Assembly (NCBI GenBank): GCA_964461135.1
Contig: CAYWTB010000008.1
Location: 1-64,000, forward strand
DNA from: RQOF01 sp964461135
GTDB lineage: Bacteria; Calditrichota; Calditrichia; RBG-13-44-9
Reading direction: 5' to 3'
DNA length: 64,000 nt
Made by a program: the position numbers and the translations under genes. Positions 36,603-45,376 of the stretch are shown piece after piece; positions within the stretch are counted from its first letter, which is position 1; the number at the start of each line of letters is the position of its first letter. Below the pieces are notes generated by a model, which saw only the letters and a list, made by a program, of their open reading frames with translations, did not search any database and was not told where the DNA came from.

Positions 36603-37108
36603 ACTGCCTCCTTTTTTGATTAACTATTATCTCATCTGATCAGACTCATGACTGTTTACTGATTTAAATCTTTACATAATGAATAAAAAGCAGGGATGAA
36701 GTTTTGATGAAGGATTATAGCGGGAGAAACTTAAATCAGGAAATCCGGCAGATGAGGCTCCGGAAAAATTTGCTTAAAAGTTATACATTTTACTGATTCC
36801 GGCCCCGACAAAGTTCAAACCGGTAGCTGGTAATAGAGAAAATAAAAAGGGATATCATCCGGTTGCACTCCGGCATGGCTGTGATTAGGCATCCCCCTGG
36901 TGCCGGCAATAGAAGGAAAATGTTTCAAACAACCGATTTTTCGGAGTCTTCCCAATATTGATAAGCTTATTCCGGCGCTGTATACCGATTAATGGTCCCC
37001 GGCCGGGGGTTCACTCCACGGCTTTTAGCGGTTTCTTATTTAAAGCGCATCGGTCAAATACCCGGATAATTTTCTACTTACAGGCAGAGTGGGGGTGTAA
37101 TTAAAATT
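36603..37108. other. 506-base stretch without a recognisable gene
   Basis: Neither strand has a convincing coding frame or a homology I can name. A perfect 12-bp palindrome CCCCGGCCGGGG lies at 36997-37008, too short and without a T-tract to be a terminator. The left edge carries the ribosome-binding site of the broken oxidoreductase. I see no tRNA-like fold. Confidence 0.5.
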
Positions 37109-37501
37109 TCACTTGATAAACCGGATAGTAAGCGGATAGCGATATTTTGCGCCCTCATTTGCACGGATTGAGGCGATGATTACCATTATAACCTCAAACA
37201 CCACTATAGCAATTAACAGGACAATTCCAATAAGCACTGCAATTAAAATGGCACTTACTATGGCATAAATTGACATGCTGATCTGAAAGTTCAGCGATTC
37301 CTTACCCTGTTCATCCACAAACGGAAAATCATCTTTTTTCAGCAGCCAGACTACCAGGGGGCCAATTAGGTTGCCAAAGGGGAAGACAAATCCCGCGAAG
37401 GCTATCAGATGACATAACATGCCATATGTTCTGGCATCCTTGCTCAAAGTCTCCGGTTGAGATGCTGCAGTTGAAACGGGTTCCTGCATTTTTTCTGTCA
37501 T
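37109..37501 (-). CDS. DUF4870-type small membrane protein
   Basis: A 130-residue protein with a Ser/Thr/Gln-rich N-terminus and three hydrophobic segments. The pattern DARTYGMLCHLIAFAGF, then GNLIGPLVVWLLKKDDFPFVDEQGKESLNFQIS, and a final helix pair followed by YPLTIRFIK is the DUF4870 (Tic20-like) layout. Function is unknown. The ATG at 37501 with GGAGGT upstream is preferred; the frame is open 41 codons further, into the neighbouring gene. It lies 34 bases after the oxoamine synthase. Confidence 0.82.
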   Translation of the reverse strand: MTEKMQEPVSTAASQPETLSKDARTYGMLCHLIAFAGFVFPFGNLIGPLVVWLLKKDDFPFVDEQGKESLNFQISMSIYAIVSAILIAVLIGIVLLIAIVVFEVIMVIIASIRANEGAKYRYPLTIRFIK

Positions 37502-37535
37502 ATCAGACCTCCAATTGAAACATGAAACATTTGGT

Positions 37536-38762
37536 TTAGTTTTTAAAATTTGAAAGAGCCTTGAGTACCTGTTTAATATCAATCTCGGTATGGGCGGCAT
37601 TAACCTGAAAACGGATGGTTTCATCGCCTTTTGGGACTACCGGATACGTGAGACCCACCACCAGAATACCCAGGTCATACAAATATTTAACCATTTTGTG
37701 AGTTTTTTCCGTATCCCTTACCAGCAGGGGAACTATCGGGTGAGGTCCGTGGATTGATTCATATCCCTGCTCATCCAGGCCATTTCTGAACTGCTGGATG
37801 CGTTCCTTAAGGTTCTTAAGGCGTTTTCTGCCTTCTGCTCCATCGGCTATTCCGATGGCTTTGACGGCTGCGGCACAATCTGCCGCACTGAGCGGATTGG
37901 TATAAATATAAGTATCCGATTTCTGCCGCACAGCCTCAATCAACTCCGGACTGCCGGCAATAGCTCCGCCGTTTACCCCAAATGCTTTTCCGAAGGTGGT
38001 GGTGATGATATCCGGCATTGCCCTTGTATATTCAGGTGTCCCCCTTCCCGTTTCACCGTATGCTCCGGTTCCGTGACAATCATCAATCACGGTAATAACG
38101 CCCTCTTTGACCCGATCATTATATTTTTCTGCCAGTGCCACTATCATGTCCAGCGGGGCATAGTCCCCGCGCATGCTGAAAATCCCGTCGGTAATGATTA
38201 CAACCCGTTCCATTTCCGGAGGTACTTCATCCAGGCACTTCTGCAGTCCGGACGCGTCATTATGCTCATAAATAGCCTTGTTCTGCCTCGGAATACCGGC
38301 TATGCGCATGGCCCGGATTATACTGTTGTGGTTCAGCTGGTCTCCAATCCAGTAGGTTTTATCGCTGGAAATGGCCAGAGCGAGGCCGCAGTTGGCGGTA
38401 TAGGCGGAATTGAATATTTTTGCTGCCGGCAACTTCACGAATCCGGCAAGTTTTTTCTCCAGTTCTACGTGGGGTGCAAAGGTACCGTCGATAAAGCGTA
38501 CTGCTCCCGGTCCCACCCCGAATTTCCGGGTGGCTTCATCGGCCGCTTTAATCAGCTCCGGATTATTAGAAAGGGAAAGGTAACTGTTGGAATTCATGCG
38601 GATGAATTCCTGCCTGGCATCACGTAATTTATATCGCGGACCTTTGCCGCTGACCGGGGGAATATAGTCTACAATAATCCGTTCCGGCGCCTTGGCACGT
38701 CCTTCGCTTTTCAGGGTCTCAACATCTTTTACCAGAGCTTTATTCAGTTTTTCAAGTGGCAT
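37536..38762 (-). CDS. Alpha-oxoamine synthase (2-amino-3-ketobutyrate CoA ligase-like)
   Basis: A 408-residue PLP enzyme of the alpha-oxoamine synthase family, which joins an amino acid to an acyl-CoA. The PLP-binding Lys is in TTFGKAFG near residue 245, preceded by DDCHGTGAYG, the His-containing cofactor clamp, and by MNSNSYLSL near 55, the substrate-side signature. It most resembles glycine C-acetyltransferase/Kbl and serine palmitoyltransferase relatives; which acyl-CoA is used cannot be decided. The start at 38762 gives the natural N-terminus; the frame is open 44 codons further. Confidence 0.82.
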   Translation of the reverse strand: MPLEKLNKALVKDVETLKSEGRAKAPERIIVDYIPPVSGKGPRYKLRDARQEFIRMNSNSYLSLSNNPELIKAADEATRKFGVGPGAVRFIDGTFAPHVELEKKLAGFVKLPAAKIFNSAYTANCGLALAISSDKTYWIGDQLNHNSIIRAMRIAGIPRQNKAIYEHNDASGLQKCLDEVPPEMERVVIITDGIFSMRGDYAPLDMIVALAEKYNDRVKEGVITVIDDCHGTGAYGETGRGTPEYTRAMPDIITTTFGKAFGVNGGAIAGSPELIEAVRQKSDTYIYTNPLSAADCAAAVKAIGIADGAEGRKRLKNLKERIQQFRNGLDEQGYESIHGPHPIVPLLVRDTEKTHKMVKYLYDLGILVVGLTYPVVPKGDETIRFQVNAAHTEIDIKQVLKALSNFKN

Positions 38763-39002
38763 ACAGATAACCTTATTTATTTTGAGAAATGCTTTATTGG
38801 AATGATTATAATCAATTGTAAATTCTATCGCAAGAATATCTGAAAATAAACGCTTTATTCTTATTGCCCGACTTAAGTGCAGACCGCCATACATTTTTTA
38901 TCATGGATTTTTATTTGGTTGATCTGCTGCGGAATTTCCCCTTAAATTATTTCCATTATTTAAGGTGAGTAACCCATTAAAACCGTTAAGAGGAGACTCT
39001 TC

Positions 39003-39542
39003 ATGAAGAACAAACTACTTAAACTCATTCCCGAATTCGATCTGATTAAGGATTCTGATCTGAAGGAAAAAACTCTGAATGTCTGGGTAAAAGCGCTGAA
39101 GATACGAAAAATGCAGCCGGATGACATGTTGCGCATGCCATTTACCCTGCTTATCAAACCCTGTCCCGCCAATTTTGTTGAACATACCCGTGGTGTGGTT
39201 CAGGTCTCTCATGGAGCTGCCCGGGCACTGCAAAATGTCTATGGGGAAAAAATACCGATAAATATGGATTATCTTCTGTCCGGTGCCTTACTGCATGATG
39301 TGGGCAAGATACTGGAGTATGTTGAAAAAGACAGGCAGTTCGTGAAATCTTCTGAAGGGAAATATCTGCGTCATCCGTTTTCCGGAGTGGGCCTGGCTTT
39401 TGATGAGGGAATACCGGATGAAGTTTTGCATATGATTGCGGTACATGCCGGAGAGGGCGATGGGAAATGGCGAAGCAATGAAGCGGTGATTATTCACCAC
39501 GCCGATTTTACCAACTTTGAACCACTGCATGGGGGCAACTGA
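39003..39542 (+). CDS. HD-domain phosphohydrolase
   Basis: A 179-residue protein with an HD fold: EHTRGVVQVSH supplies the first His, LLSGALLHDVGKILEY the HD pair, HPFSGVGLAF and MIAVHAGEG the next His residues, and HHADF the last Asp. This complete metal set fits the HD/HDIG hydrolases that cleave phosphate esters, including nucleotides. The substrate is unknown. The ATG follows GAGGAGACTCTTC, a good ribosome-binding site. The gene is monocistronic, divergent from the oxoamine synthase. Confidence 0.88.
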   Translation: MKNKLLKLIPEFDLIKDSDLKEKTLNVWVKALKIRKMQPDDMLRMPFTLLIKPCPANFVEHTRGVVQVSHGAARALQNVYGEKIPINMDYLLSGALLHDVGKILEYVEKDRQFVKSSEGKYLRHPFSGVGLAFDEGIPDEVLHMIAVHAGEGDGKWRSNEAVIIHHADFTNFEPLHGGN

Positions 39543-39970
39543 AAGGCGGAACAGGATGAAAATCTGTAGAGAGCAGGAACCATTACCCTGTTATCTTGTA
39601 GTGAGGCAGTTTTCTGCCCGGCGTATCGGAAATGTGCAGGCAGTATTACTACCACCCATCCAATTCCCGCAGCATTGGTCCTGGTTTCCTATTCTTTTCG
39701 GTTTAGTATGAGTTGATTTAACAATCATCAAAGTATGGCTGAACTTATCAATTATTCCGCCATATGATCATTATCTTCTTCAAAGAAATCAAATTCATCT
39801 CTGTATGAATTTTTACACACCCGTATAATTTTTAATACATTTAAATATCCTGCTGAAAACAATGTGTTGATGATTTTATTAACCGAGAGGCCTTTTCCTG
39901 TTTTGGCATATTATTTGAAATATTCATTTTTAACAATTGATATTTGTACTTTAAAATAGAGGGACCCCAA
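39543..39970. other. 428-base intergenic region
   Basis: No gene is recognisable. A 64-codon open frame overlaps the HD gene's end but has no ribosome-binding site or family match. The last 150 bases are A/T-rich and should carry the promoter of the lipoprotein gene at 39971. Confidence 0.5.
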
Positions 39971-40711
39971 ATGGATGACTATAAAATTCTACTGATGAGT
40001 TTTGTATTGGTGGTGATGGGTTGCACTCAAAATATCATGGTAACTCCCGAGAATCGCGAGAAATATATGCCGGATATAAAGGAAAGCGGTGAGAAGTATC
40101 CCGGAAAAGTGATTCTTGACAGTGGAGAAGAAATACCCATGGATAAACTGCGGGTAGGTGTTGATTCGATATTTTTCAGAAACAAATATAGCGATGAAAA
40201 AATGGGAGTTTTCATTCGGGAAGTAAAAGAAATAAATTTTAAAATGTCGGGAAAGGGGGCAATGGAAGGTTTGAGCACCGGAATTCTGGTAGGTGGTCTA
40301 TTGGGATTCACGATTGGTTTTGCCAGCGGGGATGATCCTTCGGGACTGCTCAGTTTTACAGCGGAGGAAAAAGGAGCACTTTTAGGACTTACCCTGGGTA
40401 TAGCCGGTGGACTTATTGGAACCATCGGTGGTGCAGCCAGTGGCAGCCGGGGAAAATATATATTTACTAAAATAAAAGGGGATAAAGCAGGACAAAAAGA
40501 TACCCGGGTTCTCGCAAAAAAGGCGCGTAAATCCCATAATTTCTATCAGTTGGAGGATGTTCAGATTTATAATGAAACGGATGATGACATTGAGATTAAC
40601 TGGCGGGGCAGGAAAGCAAGGCTTCCCAGGGACCAAATCAGAATTGTCCGGAGTGACAGTCAGATTACTTTATATGTTCAGGAAGATATATCTAATCAGA
40701 AATTCAGATAA
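39971..40711 (+). CDS. Lipoprotein with glycine-zipper membrane segments
   Basis: A 246-residue protein starting at ATG 39971 with GAGGGA upstream (a TTG nine codons earlier is less likely). The N-terminus ends in a lipobox VVMGC, so it is lipid-modified at Cys18. Two Gly-rich hydrophobic segments, LVGGLLGFTIGFASG and TLGIAGGLIGTIGGAASG, resemble glycine zippers. The outer parts are charged and soluble. Function is unknown; the envelope is its likely place. Confidence 0.72.
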   Translation: MDDYKILLMSFVLVVMGCTQNIMVTPENREKYMPDIKESGEKYPGKVILDSGEEIPMDKLRVGVDSIFFRNKYSDEKMGVFIREVKEINFKMSGKGAMEGLSTGILVGGLLGFTIGFASGDDPSGLLSFTAEEKGALLGLTLGIAGGLIGTIGGAASGSRGKYIFTKIKGDKAGQKDTRVLAKKARKSHNFYQLEDVQIYNETDDDIEINWRGRKARLPRDQIRIVRSDSQITLYVQEDISNQKFR

Positions 40712-40759
40712 GGTTTACGGAGATATTATTTCTCAATGGAATGCATCTGCGGCTTGGGA

Positions 40760-42799
40760 TTACCCGATGGTTTTCCCTGAATTCACTTCCTTGTCCGGTG
40801 TCAGCACTGACAATGTATCACCATCTGATACTGCCAGCAGCATGCCCTGGGATTCAATCCCCCGGATTTTTGCCGGCTGCAGATTGGCCACGATGATAAT
40901 GGTTTTGCCCGTTAACTCCTCGGGCGCGTAATGCTGGGCTATTCCCGCTACCAGTTGACGTTTTTCCGGGCCCACTTCAATTTCCAGCCTGAGCAGTTTG
41001 TCTGCGCCTTCCACCTTTTCCGCCGATATGACCCTGGCGGTCTTTAATTCCACCTTTTTAAACTCATCAATAGCTATAAGATTAGTCGGTTCTTCCTTTT
41101 TTTCCATAGGAGAGTCCCCCCGCTGCATTTTTTGCATGCGTTCTATTTCCTGTTGGATTGTTTTATCTGTAATTTTTTCAAAAAGAATCTCTATTTGCCC
41201 AATTTGATGGCCTTCCGGCAGGGCCTGTGAACCAATTTTATCCCATTCCGATTTCTGCTGCAGATTCAGCATCTTCTGTATTTTTCCTGATGAGAAGGGC
41301 AGAAAAGGCTCCATTAAAATTGCCAGAGAATAAGCGGCCTGCAGGCATAAATTCAGGGTTGTTCCACATTTCCCGGGATTTTCCCTGCGGGTTCGCCAGG
41401 GTTCCTGGTCATTAAAATATTTGTTGGCAAAGCGGGCCACATCCATGAACTGGCGGGTGGCTTCCTTGAACTGGAAAGCATCGATTAAACCGCCAATGGA
41501 GTCCCTGCCATTCTTCAATTTTAAGAGTAATTCTTCATCCAGATCATCCAGCTTACCCGCTGCCGGAACCCGTCCCTGATAAAAATTTTGAATGAAAGTA
41601 AGAGTACGATTGATAAAATTTCCCAGAATATCAGCCAGCTCGTTATTATGCTTGGTCTGGAATTCATCCCAGGAAAATTCGGCATCCCGGGTTTCCGGCA
41701 TGTTAATGGCCAGGGAATAACGCAGGGAATCTGCCGGATATTTATCCAGCACATCCAGTGCCCACAGGGCGATACCGCGGCTGGTGGAGAATTTCAGCCC
41801 TTTAATGTTCAGAAATTCATTGGCCGGGATGTTATCCGGCAGAGTGTAACCGCCGTAAGCCATTAATTCGGCCGGAAATATGATGGCGTGAAATACAATA
41901 TTATCCTTGCCGATGAAATGAATGAGCCGGGTATTTTCAGGATCCATCCAGTAATCTTTCCAGCGCTCCGGCTGCCCAATCTTCTGTGCCCATTCCTTGG
42001 TGGATGAAATGTAGCCGATGGGAGCTTCAAACCATACGTATATGACCTTATCTTTGGCATCCTTCAAAGGTACCTGCACTCCCCACGGTAAATCCCTGGT
42101 CACTGCACGGTCTTCCAGACCCTCATGAAACCAGTTGTTACAGAAATTGACCACATTGTTCCGCCAGCCGGACTTACTGTTAATCCACTCTTTCAGATCG
42201 CTCTGGAACTGGCTTAGTTTGAAAAAATAGTGAAAAGTTTCCTGCATAACCGGCGTATGACCACATATTTTGCATTTGGGATTAATTACCTGTGTGGGCT
42301 CCAGCCATTTCCCGCAATTTTCACACTGGTCTCCCCGCGCTTCGGGATAATGACAGAACGGACATTCACCTTCAATATAGCGGTCCGCCAGAAACATCCG
42401 GTCATATTCACAATAGAACTGTTGCAGTTCCTTCTTCTCCATGTACCCTTTATTATAAAGTGTCAGAAAGAAGTCCTGTGATGTCTCATGGTGAATTTTC
42501 AGCGAGGTGCGGGAAAAATTGTCAAAGCTCATTCCGAACCGTTCAAAACCCAGTTTTATGAGCTCATAATAGTGATCCACAATTTGCTGGGGTGTTTTGC
42601 CCTCTTTTTCAGCGGTAATGGTTATAGGCACGCCGTGTTCATCGGTACCACAGATATAAACAACATCCCTGTTTTTTAAACGGCAGTAGCGGGCATAAAT
42701 ATCAGCGGGAAGATAAGCCCCGGCAAGATGACCCAGATGCAGAGGTCCGTTGGCATAAGGCAGGGCGCTGGTGATGAGATATCTTGTTTTCAACTCCAA
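40760..42799 (-). CDS. metG: Methionyl-tRNA synthetase with C-terminal tRNA-binding domain
   Basis: A 679-residue class I synthetase that charges tRNA-Met. The N-terminal PLHLGHLAG is the HIGH box. Two zinc knuckles appear as CPFC...CENC and CKIC near residues 140-185. The KMSKS loop reads KFSTSRG near residue 335, a known variant. The C-terminal 100 residues form the EMAP/Trbp111 tRNA-binding domain (ARVISAEKVEGADKLLRLEIE). It ends the operon exbD-holB-ricT-metG, 23 bases after ricT. Confidence 0.97.
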   Translation of the reverse strand: MELKTRYLITSALPYANGPLHLGHLAGAYLPADIYARYCRLKNRDVVYICGTDEHGVPITITAEKEGKTPQQIVDHYYELIKLGFERFGMSFDNFSRTSLKIHHETSQDFFLTLYNKGYMEKKELQQFYCEYDRMFLADRYIEGECPFCHYPEARGDQCENCGKWLEPTQVINPKCKICGHTPVMQETFHYFFKLSQFQSDLKEWINSKSGWRNNVVNFCNNWFHEGLEDRAVTRDLPWGVQVPLKDAKDKVIYVWFEAPIGYISSTKEWAQKIGQPERWKDYWMDPENTRLIHFIGKDNIVFHAIIFPAELMAYGGYTLPDNIPANEFLNIKGLKFSTSRGIALWALDVLDKYPADSLRYSLAINMPETRDAEFSWDEFQTKHNNELADILGNFINRTLTFIQNFYQGRVPAAGKLDDLDEELLLKLKNGRDSIGGLIDAFQFKEATRQFMDVARFANKYFNDQEPWRTRRENPGKCGTTLNLCLQAAYSLAILMEPFLPFSSGKIQKMLNLQQKSEWDKIGSQALPEGHQIGQIEILFEKITDKTIQQEIERMQKMQRGDSPMEKKEEPTNLIAIDEFKKVELKTARVISAEKVEGADKLLRLEIEVGPEKRQLVAGIAQHYAPEELTGKTIIIVANLQPAKIRGIESQGMLLAVSDGDTLSVLTPDKEVNSGKTIG

Positions 42800-42822
42800 T
42801 TATGTCTGTCCTCCTTTTCGCT

Positions 42823-43629
42823 TCAGGCTTCCGCTTGATTCAACTCGTTCAGGGTGAATTTTTCCAGGTCGTCATTGGGGTATCGCACATAGATAACACC
42901 ATGAAAAATATCAATTTTATCTACCACGCCATTGCCCAGCGGGGTCTTGATAGACTGATCTATTTCCGGATATTTTTCCAGTTCGGATACATAGAACACT
43001 TTTTCGAATGCCAGGCAGCATTTCAGTCGCCCGCATACACCGGAGAGTTTGGAAGGATTCATAGGCAGAAGTTGTTCCCTGGCATATTGAGTGGTAATGG
43101 TTTCAAAATCTCTCATGAAGGTATTACAGCACAGTTTATAACCACAGGTCCCATACCCGCCGATGCGTTTGGCTTCGTCTCGAACGCCGATCTGTCGCAG
43201 TTCTATGCGGGTGCGGTATTTGGCTGCCAGGTCTCTCACCAGCTGCCGGAAATCCACCCGCTGGTCCGATGTAAAATAAAAGGTGAGTTTATTGCGGTCA
43301 TATTGATATTCCACATCAACCAGTTTCATATTGAGATTATGCTTAACAATCTTTTCCTTGCAGACTTCATACGCTTTTTCTTCTTCTTCCCGATTAGTTT
43401 TGATTTTACCGATATCATCGGGAGTGGCAAGTCGCATTAATCGGGGTGGTTCCATTTCAATTTCCTTGAGAGTGACAACGCGTCCAAGAGCAATAACGAT
43501 TCCTGCATCTTCGCCGCGCTCTGCTTCCACAATCACATAATCGCCGGTCTTTAAATTTATGCCAACGGGATTGGTATAAATCCCTGTTCGGTTTCCCTTA
43601 AAGGCAACTTCTACTAAATCAGAAGCCAT
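42823..43629 (-). CDS. ricT: PSP1 C-terminal domain / RicT-YaaT family protein
   Basis: A 268-residue RicT (YaaT) homologue. The marker is the cysteine group CGTCGYKLCCNTF and SGVCGRLKCCLAFE, typical of the family and linked in Bacillus to a RicA-RicF-RicT complex with iron-sulphur clusters that affects mRNA processing. Here RicA and RicF are not visible. The gene sits between holB and metG, and the holB-ricT order is shared with many bacteria, suggesting a link to replication or translation. Confidence 0.9.
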   Translation of the reverse strand: MASDLVEVAFKGNRTGIYTNPVGINLKTGDYVIVEAERGEDAGIVIALGRVVTLKEIEMEPPRLMRLATPDDIGKIKTNREEEEKAYEVCKEKIVKHNLNMKLVDVEYQYDRNKLTFYFTSDQRVDFRQLVRDLAAKYRTRIELRQIGVRDEAKRIGGYGTCGYKLCCNTFMRDFETITTQYAREQLLPMNPSKLSGVCGRLKCCLAFEKVFYVSELEKYPEIDQSIKTPLGNGVVDKIDIFHGVIYVRYPNDDLEKFTLNELNQAEA

Positions 43630-43641
43630 AATTACTCCAAA

Positions 43642-44751
43642 TTAGGCATTTTTGATCATCTGGTTAATTTTAATAGAGAGGTCGGTAAAAATCAATGCTG
43701 GATTTAAATTCCTTGGATCCTCCAGATCGCGGATGGCCGCCTGGGTTGTGGCAATGAGTCGCTCGTAATCCGCCCGGGGATATGCCTCCGCAAATGCCTT
43801 TATGTTGCTTTCTTTGTCCGAATGTATCAAATTCCGGCTGTTCTCCGGATGACTTTTATAATGAAAGGTATCATGAAACCAGGTGAGTATGAAAAAGAGC
43901 AGTAATATCATATTCCGCCGGTCACGCGAGCCGGTAATACTCTGAATGCTGTTCATCAGCTCGTGGGATTTCTCCAGCAGCACAACTTTGCGGAGGAACT
44001 CGATTGCCTGGTCCCGTTGATCGAGTATATCTTCCTCAATAAAATCGAAGGCCATCTTAATATTACCCAGGGCAAACCGGATGATATGCGACAGATGATC
44101 CGGAGAGCCCGAACTGTATTTCCGGATGATCTTCAGTGACACATCTCCCGCCAGAGGAGGAAAATGAATCAGCTGACTGCGTGAACGGATTGTCGGTAAA
44201 ATGCGATGTATGCGGGAAGTGATCAGGATCAGCATCAGATTGTCCGGCGGTTCCTCCAGAATTTTCAACAGGGCATTGGCAGCTTCCGGGCGCATTTCAT
44301 CGGCCTCGCTGAGGATGAAAACCTTTTTTTTACCTTCATACAATTTAAATTTTGCTTCATATTTCAGATCCCGGATAGTATCTATGGAAATAAAAGTGTT
44401 TTTCCCGGGAAATCCAGTTCTCCGGTAAGGATTTTCTGCCTTATCACGCAGGACCTCCCAAATTTCTTCCGGCTTTGTTTGCTTATCGCTGGGCGTTGGG
44501 AATATGAATCTGATATCCGGATGTCCAAGTTTACTGATTTTTACACATTGTGAACAGGTCTGGCATTCGTGAAGAGGACCCTTTTCGCAATTGAGCAATT
44601 TCGCAATCTCGATGGCAAAAGCATCTTTCCCCGCACCTTCTTTTCCATAAAATAAAAAGGCATGGGGCAGCCTCCCATTTTTTATGGAGTTAAGAATTTT
44701 TGTTTGAATCTCCGGGTGCCCGATTTCCTGATTAAATATGGCTTGTGGCAT
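43642..44751 (-). CDS. holB: DNA polymerase III delta' subunit
   Basis: The delta' subunit is part of the clamp loader. From ATG 44751 the protein has 369 residues. It shows a P-loop-like FLFYGKEGAGKDAF near residue 32, a four-cysteine zinc module (C55, C63, C66, C69) and the SRC-like SEADEMRPEAANALLKILEEP near 150, followed by SRIHRILPTIRSRSQ. The ATG at 44751 gives the family's NQEIGHPEI start; the frame is open 20 codons further, into exbD. It is seven bases after exbD and 12 before ricT. Confidence 0.93.
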   Translation of the reverse strand: MPQAIFNQEIGHPEIQTKILNSIKNGRLPHAFLFYGKEGAGKDAFAIEIAKLLNCEKGPLHECQTCSQCVKISKLGHPDIRFIFPTPSDKQTKPEEIWEVLRDKAENPYRRTGFPGKNTFISIDTIRDLKYEAKFKLYEGKKKVFILSEADEMRPEAANALLKILEEPPDNLMLILITSRIHRILPTIRSRSQLIHFPPLAGDVSLKIIRKYSSGSPDHLSHIIRFALGNIKMAFDFIEEDILDQRDQAIEFLRKVVLLEKSHELMNSIQSITGSRDRRNMILLLFFILTWFHDTFHYKSHPENSRNLIHSDKESNIKAFAEAYPRADYERLIATTQAAIRDLEDPRNLNPALIFTDLSIKINQMIKNA

Positions 44752-44758
44752 AATAGTT

Positions 44759-45160
44759 TTATTTTTGCTCCGTGCCAATAACAAGTTTCTGAACCCCGCT
44801 CTGTCGCGCAATATCCATTATCTTTACCACAAATCCGTGAGGAACCTCCTTGTCCGCGTCTATGATAAGTGACTTATCGGGACTTTGCTTCATGGCATCC
44901 ACCAACAGGGGTTGCAGATTGTTCAGTGAAATATCCTTATCACGGAACTGCATTTTTTCATCCGAGGAAACATAAATGACGGCTTTTTCCACCTTTTGCA
45001 GATCTGTCTTTTTGGCTTCCGGTAGGGCCAGTTTTATACCGGGTTGTTCCAGAAAAGTGGAGGAAACAGCAAAGAAGATAATTAATATGAATAATACATC
45101 AATCAGGGGAGTAATATTTAAAAGCGCTCTCGATCGCTTCTGATCATTTAACAGGCGCAT
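44759..45160 (-). CDS. exbD: Biopolymer transport protein ExbD/TolR
   Basis: A 133-residue inner-membrane protein with one helix and a periplasmic domain. Asp21 in TPLIDVLFILIIFF is the proton-path residue of ExbD/TolR. The periplasmic part has KLALPEAKK and HGFVVKIMDIARQSGVQKLVIGT. ExbD needs ExbB and energises outer-membrane transport or Tol function. No exbB, tolQ, tonB or tolA is nearby; instead the gene leads an operon with holB. Confidence 0.9.
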   Translation of the reverse strand: MRLLNDQKRSRALLNITPLIDVLFILIIFFAVSSTFLEQPGIKLALPEAKKTDLQKVEKAVIYVSSDEKMQFRDKDISLNNLQPLLVDAMKQSPDKSLIIDADKEVPHGFVVKIMDIARQSGVQKLVIGTEQK

Positions 45161-45376
45161 GATTTGTACCCTATAGTAAAATATTTGTCAAAAATAGAGT
45201 TTTTTGCATTAACATCGCAAGAAAAAAATATTACACCGTTCATAATTGTAATTGTTCCGCCCTGGCAGAATCTTATCTTCATGTAATAAAATGCTTGTAA
45301 TGCTGAAATATTATTCACTATACTAATTTATGGATGATTTTATAAAAAACTAAATTTATTATTATGAAAGGCACAG

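Noticed and set aside
36997..37008. CCCCGGCCGGGG palindrome as a terminator or operator
   Set aside because: No loop and no T-tract; a 12-bp GC palindrome can arise by chance and nothing nearby supports a role.
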